Source of the DNA: an uncultured Lachnospiraceae bacterium
GTDB lineage: Bacteria; Bacillota; Clostridia; Lachnospirales; Lachnospiraceae
Reading direction: 5' to 3'
NCBI GenBank assembly: GCA_944384125.1
Contig: CALWSF010000010.1
Span: forward strand, 1 to 64,000
Length of the DNA: 64,000 nt
Position numbers and translations under genes: made by a program. Numbering within the stretch: position 1 is the first letter of the stretch; every line of letters starts with the position of its first letter. Below the pieces are notes generated by a model, which saw only the letters and a list, made by a program, of their open reading frames with translations, ran no database searches and was not told the origin of the DNA. Below are positions 55,366 to 64,000 of the stretch, piece after piece.

Positions 55366-55443
55366 CCGGTCAGAATATCCGCACGGATAAATTCTGCGGA
55401 TCATAAACACAAGTCTTTGCAGTATAATTAAGGAGAACGGAGT

Positions 55444-56910
55444 ATGGGGAAATTACAGAATTTTTCACTGATAGCTTTAATCGCTTATTTCATGGTGCTT
55501 CTGCTTGCTGTAACGAAAGAAAAGAAAAACAGCAGTGTATTAGATTACTTTTTTGCAGGAAGAACACTGCCATTCTGGGCACTGTCCATCACATTTATTG
55601 CTTCCTGGTGGGGCGCAGGCTCTGCAATTTCCACTGCCGACCTGGCATATGAAGACGGACTGGGCGCATTCTGGTACTATGGCGTTCCCGTTTTGATTTC
55701 CACCTTCCTTATGATTATCGGCTCAAAAGCCATTCGACGGGTCGGATTTTTAACCCAGGGCGAAATGATGCAGGCGCGGTATTCCGGGGCCGCCGCAAAA
55801 GTTCTTTCACTGCTTATTCTGATATTCATGATATTTACCGCGGCTTCCCAGATGGTTGGAATCGGGGATTTTTTCGGCACCTATATGGGAATAAAATATG
55901 AATGGGCCGTGCTGACCGGAACAGGCATTGTGCTGATCTACTCTATGTTCGGCGGTTTCCGCGGAGTGGTTCTGACAGACATCATCCAGTTTGTATTGCT
56001 GCTCTGTTCCGCTCTGATTGTCTTCTTTACCGCAATGAAACAGTCGGGAGGACTTTCGGAAATCCGGGCCGCCGCAGATATTCTGGGCAAAAACAATTAT
56101 ATGAGCTTTACCTTTGGCGCTTCAAAATATATGACCTATGTCATCACATTCGGATGCGCCTGGATGATTCAGGCAAATGTCTGGCAGAGAATCTCAGCTG
56201 CAAAAACCGACAGAGACGCCCGCAGAATGACGGTTATGAGCTTTATAGCCTATATACCGCTTTATCTCATCGTTGTACTGACCGGAATGGCAGGCATTGT
56301 CATATACGACAGAATACCGGAAGGCGGCATCGTAACCGCAATTGTCATGAATTATATGCCGCCTGTTTCAGGAGCACTGGTATTCGTCGGTATTTCCGCA
56401 GCAATCATGTCCACAATGGATTCTCTTATCAATACCGGTGCCATGACTCTGGCAATCGATTTATATCCTTACCGGAGCGATGAGCAAAAAAAGCTGGCTT
56501 TCTCCCGGATCGCAACCCTTCTGGTTACTGCCGCGGCTCTGATTATTTCTCTTAGGATCCGCTCTATTCTGGAGGTTTCCTGGATTGCTTCCGATATTAT
56601 CACGACCGGGGTCTTTGTCCCTCTGATTGCCGGCTTTGTCTGGCGCAGGGGAAATTCCTGCGGCGCCATGGCATCCATGATCGCAGGGTTCATTTACTGC
56701 ACTTATAATCTGCTAATCAGCTTTGGAATTCCTCTGCCTTCTTTCTGGGAACAACAGTCTCCCGCACAGGTTATCTTAGGTGTAAGCTTATCTCTCACAA
56801 TCTATGTGGCAGCCAGCCTGCTGACAAAGCCGGAGTATGAAAAAGCGGATAAATTCATATCTCTGACCAGAAAAGAAGGCAGCGGCAGTCTGTCAGCAGA
56901 CACTCATTAA
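55444..56910 (+). CDS. Sodium:solute symporter (SSS family)
   Basis: 488 aa with 12-13 membrane helices. Family marks: FFAGRTLPFWALSITF, IASWWGAGSAIS, and the GFRGVVLTDIIQFVLLL helix; the sodium-site Ser/Thr in AAIMSTMDSLINTGA is intact. Substrate not determinable. AAGGAG lies 8 bases before the ATG. The last 18 bases overlap the convergent J-domain gene. Confidence 0.92.
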   Translation: MGKLQNFSLIALIAYFMVLLLAVTKEKKNSSVLDYFFAGRTLPFWALSITFIASWWGAGSAISTADLAYEDGLGAFWYYGVPVLISTFLMIIGSKAIRRVGFLTQGEMMQARYSGAAAKVLSLLILIFMIFTAASQMVGIGDFFGTYMGIKYEWAVLTGTGIVLIYSMFGGFRGVVLTDIIQFVLLLCSALIVFFTAMKQSGGLSEIRAAADILGKNNYMSFTFGASKYMTYVITFGCAWMIQANVWQRISAAKTDRDARRMTVMSFIAYIPLYLIVVLTGMAGIVIYDRIPEGGIVTAIVMNYMPPVSGALVFVGISAAIMSTMDSLINTGAMTLAIDLYPYRSDEQKKLAFSRIATLLVTAAALIISLRIRSILEVSWIASDIITTGVFVPLIAGFVWRRGNSCGAMASMIAGFIYCTYNLLISFGIPLPSFWEQQSPAQVILGVSLSLTIYVAASLLTKPEYEKADKFISLTRKEGSGSLSADTH

Positions 56911-59900
56911 TTTATTCCGCAGCTCTTCGCAGGTCATCATGTGTTTATATATCCTCGTCCCGTCTGAAAACTCTCCCACCTTTTCAAGAACCGGACGGGG
57001 ATTTTCAATCCGATCCAGAAGCAGCATCAGGAAAAATTTAAGTCTCACGATATCTTTATGCACACTGTATAAATGCATCGGCACGCCGCATACGGACACA
57101 ACCGGCGACTGTCCCTCCGGGACAAGATATTCATTCAGACTTCCTATGAGACAGTGAGCGGTGTTTTCCCTGTCGTCCAGATAATATAACGCGTATTTCC
57201 CTTCTTCCTGGAGAAGAAATATATGGGAATTCCACGCCTGATCTGCCTCTTTGAACTTCCAGCACAGGTGCAGATATTTTATGCTGCCCTGAAGATACAT
57301 CTGAAGATCCATATGGAGCTGATCCTTCGTTACCGGATTTAAGTCCATTCTCTCCTTTTCCCCATTTACTCTTATCTTTTCCGTATAAGCCGGAAACTTC
57401 GGAATAATGATTTTCCGCCTTACATTGAAATCCGTTATGATTCTCTCCGGCGGGAAATCGCCCAGCTTCATCTTGTCCACCAGATATGCATCGTATTTTC
57501 CAAAACGGTAAACATTCTCGGACCACACATACTTTCCATTTACACGGTTATCCGGCGCTTTCCCCGTTCCAAACTGGAAAAGCAGGGGGCACAGCTTTGT
57601 GACAAGCATTCTGGGACTGTTGAAAATATCATAGACAGCCAGTTCTCCCAGAAGAAACGGCTTATGCACGACCAGTTTGCTGTCCATAGTGCAGTAAATC
57701 TCCGGACTGAAAAGCAGCTTGCAGGTGGTGTATTCTTTGTCATTAAAATAAAAACAGGCACACTTATCCCCTGTATTTATAAGAACAACCTCTTCCTGCA
57801 GCCACCTCATTTCCACACGTCTGACTTTATTTTCAGCAAACCGATCCAGTGCTGAAATCAGAAGCTCTTCTGTGATTTCTTCTCCCTCATTTACCTCTGT
57901 CTTTCCTTTTTCCGGCTTTGTATAAAGAGATATGGGCATGATTCTCAATGCGGAAATATCGGCAGCCGTCTTAAGACACTGTACCGCCAGAAGCTCCTTT
58001 GCCAGTGAAACAGCCTCCGTCTCACTTTCAATATTTTCGTATATTCCATTTTCCACCGGTACCTTGCGGTACAGTTTCTGCTCATAAAAACAGAGCAGAC
58101 GGCTGAATTTCGACCAGGTGCAGACATACAGGGAAGTGTCATTCTCTCTGTAAACTTCAGTGGCATTGCAGTCAATAAACGGCTCCGCCCCATCCGGATC
58201 TTCTTTCTCGATCATACTGCCGCACAGGAGCATTTTTATCATGCCCTCTGCCAGAGCCGCGCTGTCTTCTTCAGAAAGGCATGTGGTTTTAAAACGGTTT
58301 TTTATGCTGTCAAGAACCAGGTTATACGTTTCCTCCTCATCAATAAAGGGAATCACGGCCGGCAGAAGCAGGAAAAACCGCGTGTCATCTTCTGTCTCCT
58401 CCAGGGCATACCACTGTATAAAGGGCTTATACATCGCCCTGTTTCCATAAAAATACTGGGCATATCTTCTGTGAAATTTTATTTCCACGGGTTTATTTCT
58501 GTACACTGTGAGAGACAGCTTATGCCCCTGCTCCGCAAAGCCTTTTGCCCACTCTTCCGAAAAAAGCATTTTTTTCTTCAGCACATCGGAGAAGTGAGCC
58601 GCCCGGTAAAATCCGATGTTGAGCCAGTACCGGAGAAACGGCCTGTGCGCTGTGCTGCACTCTGTGTACTGCCTGTCTTTCTCATCTTCCTTCAGGGCAT
58701 TTTCAGCATAAACTTCCTTCTCGCGGATTTTAATATTAAAAAGTATGTCCCGGGCCATGGATACATCGGTATTTTCAGAATAAAACCGGTACAGCCGCTC
58801 CAGAAAAGACGGATGATGGGGCATGGCAATCCAGTAGCCCAGTGTCTGATGAATAAAATGTCTGTCCCTGAGAAGCTTTTCCGTCTCCAGCGGGGCAAAA
58901 AAAGCTTCCACCAGGCTTAAATCAAACTGATTTCTTTCAAAGCTTCTGTGATAAGCGTAATACAGATCATAAATTTTCTTATAGCTTTCCCCTGACTTTT
59001 TCCCCGCCTTTTCATTTCTCTTCATGAGAATTTCCCGGATTTCACCGTAATAAATCTTACTTCTTCCGTTTACGGCGCCGTCCAGGGCATACATTTTCCA
59101 TATATAGGAATACATGTCATCAGGCAGCTCATATCTTCTTATAAAATCCGTTATCAGCCTGATCCCCAGGTAGCAGCGCTCTACATCGCTGTACTCCTTT
59201 TTCTCACAGCGTTCCTTTATGTAGGACATGACATACCGCTGAAAAATATCCTCCGCCTTCATCTTTGAAGTATCGCTCCACTGGTTTTCTTCAGCAAAAG
59301 CCGCCAGAATTCTGTATTCGCAGAAGCTTATAAACATGGCCAGATCATTCTGCGCCATTTTTCCGGGCCTGCCGCCCAGACTCAGTATTTTTTCAATATC
59401 CGAAAAACCGTCAAATAAGATGTGTCTTTCATACTGCACCTCTGTGAAAGAAGATGGATTATAAACGGCGCACCCGTAAACCGCATTGAGGCATTTTAAA
59501 AATACCCGGTTCACGGAAACCTCCCCCGTACTTTCACGGACCGTCTCAAACATCAGAGATGTGAATTTTGCTTCCCGCCATACATCCAGGAAATCAGGAG
59601 ACGTAAAATATGTATACCACTTTACGGCATCCCGGCACCGGCTGTCTTTATAAAGTTCCCTAAACTGCGACAGTGCGGCGGCACAGTCAACCTCTTTTTT
59701 ATCGGCCAGACCCGAAAAATCCCAGTAAGTGTCCTCCTCACGTTCTTTTCGGTACTCCGTTTTCTCTTCCTCATCCCGGCCGAATTTTTTCTGCTGCTCC
59801 CCGGTCTTTTCTCCCTCTTCCGGCAGAAAAGGCGGTTCTTCCTCATCCATAAAACCATCCGGGACAAAAAAGCCGCCTCCGCCGCCGGAGGAATACGCAA

Positions 59901-60048
59901 GGGCAGACTCATAGGCATTTCTCAGATTCAGAAATTCCTCCGGATGCTGCTCCGGATGATATTTTTTTGCCAGCGCTGCATACGCCTGCTTTATGATACG
60001 CACATCTGTTGTGGGCTCAATCCCCAGTACCTTCCAAAAATCAGCCAA
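56893..60048 (-). CDS. Very large J-domain protein, partner of the adjacent Hsp70
   Basis: 1051 aa. Residues 1-55 form a J-domain (FWKVLGIEPTTDVRIIKQAYAALAKKYHPEQHPEEF) in which the HPD tripeptide is HPE. Residues 55-110 are Gly/Glu-rich; the remainder, about 930 residues, is an unrecognised region rich in Trp, Tyr and helices, with no zinc finger or DnaJ C-terminal domain. It starts 3 bases after the Hsp70 stop, so the two are translationally coupled. Organisation recalls the HscC/DjlB-DjlC pairs. What the long part binds is unknown. Confidence 0.85.
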   Translation of the reverse strand: MADFWKVLGIEPTTDVRIIKQAYAALAKKYHPEQHPEEFLNLRNAYESALAYSSGGGGGFFVPDGFMDEEEPPFLPEEGEKTGEQQKKFGRDEEEKTEYRKEREEDTYWDFSGLADKKEVDCAAALSQFRELYKDSRCRDAVKWYTYFTSPDFLDVWREAKFTSLMFETVRESTGEVSVNRVFLKCLNAVYGCAVYNPSSFTEVQYERHILFDGFSDIEKILSLGGRPGKMAQNDLAMFISFCEYRILAAFAEENQWSDTSKMKAEDIFQRYVMSYIKERCEKKEYSDVERCYLGIRLITDFIRRYELPDDMYSYIWKMYALDGAVNGRSKIYYGEIREILMKRNEKAGKKSGESYKKIYDLYYAYHRSFERNQFDLSLVEAFFAPLETEKLLRDRHFIHQTLGYWIAMPHHPSFLERLYRFYSENTDVSMARDILFNIKIREKEVYAENALKEDEKDRQYTECSTAHRPFLRYWLNIGFYRAAHFSDVLKKKMLFSEEWAKGFAEQGHKLSLTVYRNKPVEIKFHRRYAQYFYGNRAMYKPFIQWYALEETEDDTRFFLLLPAVIPFIDEEETYNLVLDSIKNRFKTTCLSEEDSAALAEGMIKMLLCGSMIEKEDPDGAEPFIDCNATEVYRENDTSLYVCTWSKFSRLLCFYEQKLYRKVPVENGIYENIESETEAVSLAKELLAVQCLKTAADISALRIMPISLYTKPEKGKTEVNEGEEITEELLISALDRFAENKVRRVEMRWLQEEVVLINTGDKCACFYFNDKEYTTCKLLFSPEIYCTMDSKLVVHKPFLLGELAVYDIFNSPRMLVTKLCPLLFQFGTGKAPDNRVNGKYVWSENVYRFGKYDAYLVDKMKLGDFPPERIITDFNVRRKIIIPKFPAYTEKIRVNGEKERMDLNPVTKDQLHMDLQMYLQGSIKYLHLCWKFKEADQAWNSHIFLLQEEGKYALYYLDDRENTAHCLIGSLNEYLVPEGQSPVVSVCGVPMHLYSVHKDIVRLKFFLMLLLDRIENPRPVLEKVGEFSDGTRIYKHMMTCEELRNKLMSVC

Positions 60049-60051
60049 TGC

Positions 60052-61806
60052 CTACTCCTCCTCATCATCCGCATACTCTGAGTCATAATCATCATCGTCA
60101 TTACTGAGTATATTTTCAAAATCAACCTCACAGGATATAGTGCTTTCAAGCCTTTCAGCCGCTTCTTCCGCCTGTTCGCAGGCTTTCCGGCACATGATCG
60201 GACTCCCTGAAAAATATGCGCTTCCAAGATTTGAAATAATAAAGCCCATATACTCCTTTTGGGCGGGAGACGCAAAGGGATAAAGAGCCACCAGTCTCTC
60301 AATCAGCTCATTTGCATCCGAGCTTAACTGGCTCTCTATCATGTGGGTCAGCTTTTCTCTGCTCTTCTCCAGCTCCTCCTCACTCAGACGGAGCTTTTCA
60401 TTGACAATTTCCTTTTCCTTCACTTCGCCCGTGCAGCTTTTAACCGACACGTACAGAATTCCGTTTATATCATACATGAAGGTAACCTTTGCCCACTGAT
60501 TCCCGGCCCTGTCGGGAGTTACGCTTACCGTCAGCTCGCCCAGCTCCAGGTTGTTCTCGGCGTAGTACTGTTCGCCCTGGTATATTTTAAAATTTAACGC
60601 CTTCTGCCCGTCGTAAAGCGTGTAAAACATTTTTTCCCTCGCGCAGGGCAGCATGCTGCTCCGGGGTATGATCGTTTCCATGTACACGGTATCATCCGTT
60701 TTATTGTGACGCGCTCCAACGCCCAGTGAAAAAGGACACACATCCGTCATCACAATATCCTGCATATCCCCGTCGCGAAGTTTTATCCCTGCATAAACGC
60801 CGATGCCCAGAGCAACCGCGCCGCCCGGATCCGGGGAAACGTTGGCCTCTCTTCCGAACAGTCCTTTCAGATAATCCTGCAGCGCCTTTAACTGCGCCGA
60901 ACCTCCCACAAGAACCACATCCTTAATAAGAGGGCGGCGGGAACAGTTTTTAACGGCCTGATTTATGACTTTCTTTATCCTGGCAAATAAATTCCCGCAT
61001 ATTTCGCCGATTTTTTCATTTGTAAGTACGAGAGCATATTCCCTGCCGCAGGCGGCCAGCGCCATCTTTGCCGTATCGGCTGAGGACAGTGAAATTTTGG
61101 CTTTCTCGGCCTGGCGGTACAGCGCCGCTTTCTCCTCCGGATTCAGACTTTCCACTGAAATCCCATTCTGACTGCAGAAAAATGCCGCAATCTCATTGTC
61201 AACATCGTTTCCGCCCAGATGATTGTCTCCCGCTATGCCGATAATCTCCACAATGTTTTCAAAGCACTCCACAACGCTCACATCCAGTGTTCCGCCGCCA
61301 AAATCAATGACCATGATGCAGCCGTCTTTCTTTTCATACGTAAGCTGATGATAGAGAGCAGCGGCCGACGGCTCATTGATAAGCCGCTCCACATTGACCC
61401 CCGCCATCTGTGCGGCAAGCTTTGTGGCACACCTCTGAGAATCATTGAAATACGCCGGAACGCTTATAATCGCCTCCGTGACAGGCTCTTCCAGAAATTT
61501 TTCCGCATCGGATACAAGCTGCTTTATGACAAGGGCGGACAGCTCTTCCGGCAGAAAGCTCTGGTCTCCCAGAGTGTACGCCTTACTGGTTCCCATAAAT
61601 GTTTTAAAGGATGCAGCCGTTTTTTCAGGCGATAAAATCAGATTATTTCTGGCAGCATCCCCCACAATCAGTCCCCGATCCGTCAGGCTTACCACACTCG
61701 GCGTCTGGTATTTTCCCAGCTGATTGGGAATTAAAATAATTTCTCCGTTTCTGCAGGTACAGACAAGACTGTTTGTCGTACCCAGATCAATTCCTATAAG
61801 AGCCAT
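60052..61806 (-). CDS. HscC-like Hsp70 chaperone
   Basis: 584 aa. Nucleotide domain complete: IGIDLGTTNSLV, VPAYFNDSQR, INEPSAAALY, VIDFGGGTLDVSV, and VLVGGSAQLKALQ. The interdomain linker and a shortened substrate domain follow; the end is very acidic (DDDDYDSEYADDEEE). It is shorter than DnaK (about 610) and the sequence is nearer to HscC. Ribosome site GGGAGG upstream. First gene of the two-gene unit with the giant J protein. Confidence 0.93.
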   Translation of the reverse strand: MALIGIDLGTTNSLVCTCRNGEIILIPNQLGKYQTPSVVSLTDRGLIVGDAARNNLILSPEKTAASFKTFMGTSKAYTLGDQSFLPEELSALVIKQLVSDAEKFLEEPVTEAIISVPAYFNDSQRCATKLAAQMAGVNVERLINEPSAAALYHQLTYEKKDGCIMVIDFGGGTLDVSVVECFENIVEIIGIAGDNHLGGNDVDNEIAAFFCSQNGISVESLNPEEKAALYRQAEKAKISLSSADTAKMALAACGREYALVLTNEKIGEICGNLFARIKKVINQAVKNCSRRPLIKDVVLVGGSAQLKALQDYLKGLFGREANVSPDPGGAVALGIGVYAGIKLRDGDMQDIVMTDVCPFSLGVGARHNKTDDTVYMETIIPRSSMLPCAREKMFYTLYDGQKALNFKIYQGEQYYAENNLELGELTVSVTPDRAGNQWAKVTFMYDINGILYVSVKSCTGEVKEKEIVNEKLRLSEEELEKSREKLTHMIESQLSSDANELIERLVALYPFASPAQKEYMGFIISNLGSAYFSGSPIMCRKACEQAEEAAERLESTISCEVDFENILSNDDDDYDSEYADDEEE

Positions 61807-62117
61807 CTTATCCTCCCTCTGTTTCCGATATTTTCAGATATAGCTGTGATCGTCACAGCCCCAGGCAGTACGCCTGTCACTTTTTCAGTTTTTTCTGTCT
61901 GCGGCGGCTTATCCTTTACAGCCTGTATCAGATTGTTCTGCGATTGTGCTGCTGAGTTCTCTCTGCTGATATCCCCGCCGGCCAGAAAATTCATTGATAC
62001 TGATTCCCAGTATACCACATAATTTCATATAAATGGATAGCATGCACCGGGAAAGGCACCTTCTGAAAAAACCGGTTCACGAAAAATCGCAAACCGGCTG
62101 CCCCAGGGAATAAACGG
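61807..62117. other. Intergenic stretch between Hsp70 and yjdF
   Basis: About 311 bases. It contains the yjdF terminator (62066-62098) and an A/G-rich leader to the Hsp70 gene with no clear promoter. A 74-codon frame (61794-62018, minus) overlaps the Hsp70 start and lacks a ribosome site; I do not call it a gene. Confidence 0.5.
62066..62098 (-). terminator. Terminator of yjdF
   Basis: CCGGTTCACG (62072-62081) pairs with CGCAAACCGG (62088-62097), including two wobble pairs, around the loop AAAAAT; a T run follows on the minus strand. Confidence 0.8.
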
Positions 62118-62534
62118 TTAATGTCCCCTGTGCTTTTCTTTTCGTTTTTGCTGCCTCAGCTCAAATTTCTGCTCTTTTCTGGTCTCCCGCTGCTTTCGGG
62201 TGTTCTGCCTGTGTATGGTTTTCATCTCTTCCCGCTGCAGCTGCAATGCCTGCTGGGACTTTGTCCCTATACCCGTATGACAGGTCTGCTTTCTGGCATT
62301 GCGGAGTCTGCGCTTCGGATTCCTGACATCCGGTTCTGATTCGGCTTCAACAGCCGGACTGAACACAAGCCCGCTGTAATATCTGAGAATAAAATCCCAC
62401 ACTTCATAATCCTTCGGCTCCGCGCCAAAAATAACCTTGTGCACGGATAATTTCCCGTCAGAGATCCGCTCAAAGACCCCGACCCAAAAAGGATCCTCAA
62501 AGTACACTGTCAGCTTTCCGCCTGTTCTGTCCAT
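62118..62534 (-). CDS. yjdF: YjdF family protein (DUF2992)
   Basis: 138 aa, basic. The start KLTVYFEDPFWVGVFER and the block VIFGAEPKDYEVWDFIL are family marks; the C-terminal third is strongly basic (Arg/Lys/Gln rich), suggesting RNA binding. In other Bacillota yjdF is under the yjdF riboswitch, which senses aza-aromatic heterocycles, and such a leader lies directly upstream here. The biochemical role is unknown. Confidence 0.92.
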   Translation of the reverse strand: MDRTGGKLTVYFEDPFWVGVFERISDGKLSVHKVIFGAEPKDYEVWDFILRYYSGLVFSPAVEAESEPDVRNPKRRLRNARKQTCHTGIGTKSQQALQLQREEMKTIHRQNTRKQRETRKEQKFELRQQKRKEKHRGH

Positions 62535-62549
62535 AACAATCCCTCCTTA

Positions 62550-62680
62550 AAATGCGTTATGGACAAAGAACGGACAACCCGGGAGGGGCAGGTTACTTAC
62601 CCCGTCTTTTTCAGACGGGACGGCCGGGCTACCTACCGGCTCTGGCACATTCCAACAATGTGCGTTGCGTTTTTATCTTT
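62550..62680 (-). ncRNA. yjdF-type riboswitch leader
   Basis: About 130 bases upstream of yjdF are highly structured on the minus strand: a GC hairpin CCCGTCTGAAAAAGACGGG, a conserved-looking GTAAGTAACC followed by CGGTAGGTAGCCCGG with its partner CCGGGTTG, and a leading GCAACGCACATTGT segment. These match my memory of the yjdF motif, and the gene below is yjdF. No terminator is seen before the ATG, so control is likely at translation. Ends are approximate. Confidence 0.7.
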
Positions 62681-62739
62681 GTCTCTTTCTTTTATATGAA
62701 GCACTGGCGTGCCGCATATCATCTTTGTCTGCGGTGCCG

Positions 62740-63072
62740 CTACCCCAGGAGATTTTTCCGGGCGGCAGGGTTATTTGAAAAAACAGCCCCGACCGTCTGA
62801 CACGTTTCCACCTCCGGACATTCGCCGCATGTTGCCACCTGCTTTTTCAGCGCGCACTGGCGAATACTGCAGAGACTCTCGCAGAACACTGTTTTTGCTC
62901 CGTTCTCACGGCATCCCTCACAGTTGATATGTTCCGGGAGAATAGGCGCATGATTCAGCTTGGCCCAGACTTTTGCTGTTTTTTCGCGCAGCGCCTGGTC
63001 ATCGTTTACTGTCGCAATATATGCATCACATTTCTCACAGTCGAGACCGCAGTATGCAATTTTGTTTTTCAA
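62740..63072 (-). CDS. DUF3795 domain protein
   Basis: 110 aa Cys-rich protein. YCGLDCEKCDAYIAT near the N-terminus, NCEGCRENG, and ATCGECPEVETC near the end give about a dozen Cys, suited to a metal or cluster site. Function of the DUF3795 family is not established. AGGAGG lies just upstream of the ATG. Lies between a lipoprotein gene and the yjdF leader on the same strand; a weak link with the riboswitch unit is possible. Confidence 0.9.
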   Translation of the reverse strand: MKNKIAYCGLDCEKCDAYIATVNDDQALREKTAKVWAKLNHAPILPEHINCEGCRENGAKTVFCESLCSIRQCALKKQVATCGECPEVETCQTVGAVFSNNPAARKNLLG

Positions 63073-63112
63073 AGCTATGTACCTCCTGACAATTTATTTT
63101 TATCCCGTTATT

Positions 63113-63607
63113 CTATTTCTGTAAATCATCTTCTGAAATAAAACGCACACTGCTTCCATCTACGGAGATCGTTACCGTCTGATGATAGAGCACGCCGCTA
63201 TCCGTCTCCATCTGAAATGTTACCTTTCCATCTCCCAGATATTCAAAATCAGGATTGGACGCGGTTTTTGCAGCTATGGCGCACTGCTGCGCCGTACCAT
63301 CCGCAGCAAAAAAAGCAACATTTGTCGTCTCTTTGTCCGGATTCCAAAACAGAACTGCCCCAATACGATCGCCGGCTTTATCCGATACCGGCACACAGTC
63401 TATATATTCCAGACTGCCGTCCTGATTCATATTCTCAAACATCGAGACGATTTCCTCTTCCGACCGGATCCCATCCTCACTGGGGACACTTTCTGCCAAA
63501 AGACTGTTATCCGATACGCTTTCCGCCAGTAAACTTTCCTCCTTACCGCACGCAGACATCAGCAACGCACAAATAAAACTAAGAAACAAAACCCCCGATT
63601 TTTTCAT
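63113..63607 (-). CDS. Putative lipoprotein
   Basis: 164 aa. ATG at 63607 has GAGGGAG 8 bases upstream (chosen over 63628). Signal MKKSGVLFLSFICALL followed by lipobox MSAC. A short tandem repeat SLLAES (two copies) follows, then a domain with beta-strand pattern. No family recognised. Confidence 0.8.
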   Translation of the reverse strand: MKKSGVLFLSFICALLMSACGKEESLLAESVSDNSLLAESVPSEDGIRSEEEIVSMFENMNQDGSLEYIDCVPVSDKAGDRIGAVLFWNPDKETTNVAFFAADGTAQQCAIAAKTASNPDFEYLGDGKVTFQMETDSGVLYHQTVTISVDGSSVRFISEDDLQK

Positions 63608-63636
63608 GTGCAATACTCCCTCTCCCACACATTACT

Positions 63637-64000
63637 TTAATAATCTTTCAGATCGCACACCATGACGTACTCTTCCTCATTTTCATCCACTGTCTTAAAT
63701 CCCAGCTTCTGATACAGTTTCACAGCATAGTTTGCCTTCTGAACCGATAAAGAAGCTTTCCCATATCCCTGATCCTTCAGTTTCCGGAGCATCTCCGTCA
63801 TCAGGCGCGACCCGATTCCCTGCCCTCTGTATTCTCTGTACAGTGAAATAGCAAACGACGGTGTCTCATTATCCACATGTCCGTAATCATTCATGATTCT
63901 TGTCCACACAGCACCCACAACTCTCCCGCCGCACTCCGCAGCCAGGCAGTTGTCCCCGCGGCGCGTGCCGAATTCTTTGATATACACGCTCAGCTCCGGG
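63637..64000 (-). CDS. GNAT acetyltransferase, 5' end outside the window
   Basis: C-terminal part of a GNAT family N-acetyltransferase. The acetyl-CoA motif YREYRGQGIGSRLM is seen, followed by LSVQKANYAVKLYQKLGF. The frame remains open to the end of the window beyond the GTG at 63987, with continuing residues PELSVYIKEF, so the true start lies outside. Substrate unknown. Confidence 0.88.
   Translation of the reverse strand, partial: PELSVYIKEFGTRRGDNCLAAECGGRVVGAVWTRIMNDYGHVDNETPSFAISLYREYRGQGIGSRLMTEMLRKLKDQGYGKASLSVQKANYAVKLYQKLGFKTVDENEEEYVMVCDLKDY

Noticed and set aside
61794-62018. 74-codon open frame upstream of the Hsp70 gene
   Set aside because: It overlaps the Hsp70 start, lacks a ribosome site and has no recognisable protein features.
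1-64000. CRISPR arrays, insertion sequences, phage genes, tRNA and rRNA genes
   Set aside because: I scanned for regular repeats, transposase-like proteins and RNA gene motifs and found none.

Overview
The window reads as chromosomal DNA of a spore-forming gut anaerobe of the Clostridia, most like a Lachnospiraceae (Clostridium cluster XIVa) genome. Evidence: spore genes (gpr, spoIIP), the order rpsT-gpr-spoIIP-lepA-hemW and prmA-rsmE typical of Clostridia, a single-chain glycyl-tRNA synthetase, RNase J, an IreB-family protein, strong AGGAGG-type ribosome sites, and a bile salt hydrolase. No rRNA, tRNA, CRISPR array, insertion sequence or phage module was seen. The identification is inference from gene content only.

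Layout. 1-1.5 kb: an unknown coiled-coil protein and an unknown lipoprotein. 1.6-5.6 kb (minus): a phosphorelay operon of REC/HD-GYP regulator, HPt protein and hybrid sensor kinase, in which the HPt gene has an in-frame stop at codon 6 and the kinase is frameshifted after its first membrane segment. 5.8-20 kb (minus): a long housekeeping series (ireB, ruvX, DUF1292, rnjA, MltG-like, trmR, U32/trhP-like, ydcF-like, M16C protease, era, recO, acyltransferase, lipoprotein, glyS). 20.2-25 kb: a peptide/dipeptide unit (M24B aminopeptidase plus AbgT transporter) divergent from a LacI-type repressor, with two 16-bp palindromic operators between them. 25-37.4 kb: tRNA sulfur and methylthio modification (mtaB, thiI, cysteine desulfurase), rsmE, prmA, a TSUP permease, hemW, lepA, spoIIP, gpr. 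37.5-39 kb: rpsT and a histidine phosphatase. 38.9-44.3 kb: bile salt hydrolase, then an SDR / FAH / aminotransferase operon divergent from a LysR regulator. 44.4-49.2 kb: an MFS transporter and an arsenic operon (arsR, thioredoxin-like, permease, acr3, arsC) with two matching ArsR operators. 49.3-53.8 kb: blaI-blaR1 convergent with a MecA-like class B penicillin-binding protein, with BlaI/MecI-type operators in front of both units. 53.9-56.9 kb: a MATE pump behind a leader resembling the guanidine-IV (mepA) riboswitch, and a sodium/solute symporter. 56.9-61.8 kb: an unusual Hsp70 with a 1051-residue J-domain partner. 61.8-64 kb: yjdF behind a yjdF-type riboswitch, a DUF3795 protein, a lipoprotein and a GNAT gene cut by the window end.

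Functional picture: the left two thirds are core genes (ribosome assembly, tRNA modification, RNA decay, sporulation). The right third is an accessory set for gut and xenobiotic stress: bile salts, arsenic, beta-lactams, probably guanidine and aza-aromatics, each with a recognisable local switch (ArsR, BlaI/BlaR1, riboswitches). The most informative observations are the two lesions in the phosphorelay operon, the two riboswitch-type leaders, the paired operators at the pepP/abgT, ars and bla loci, and the isolated Hsp70/J-protein pair.
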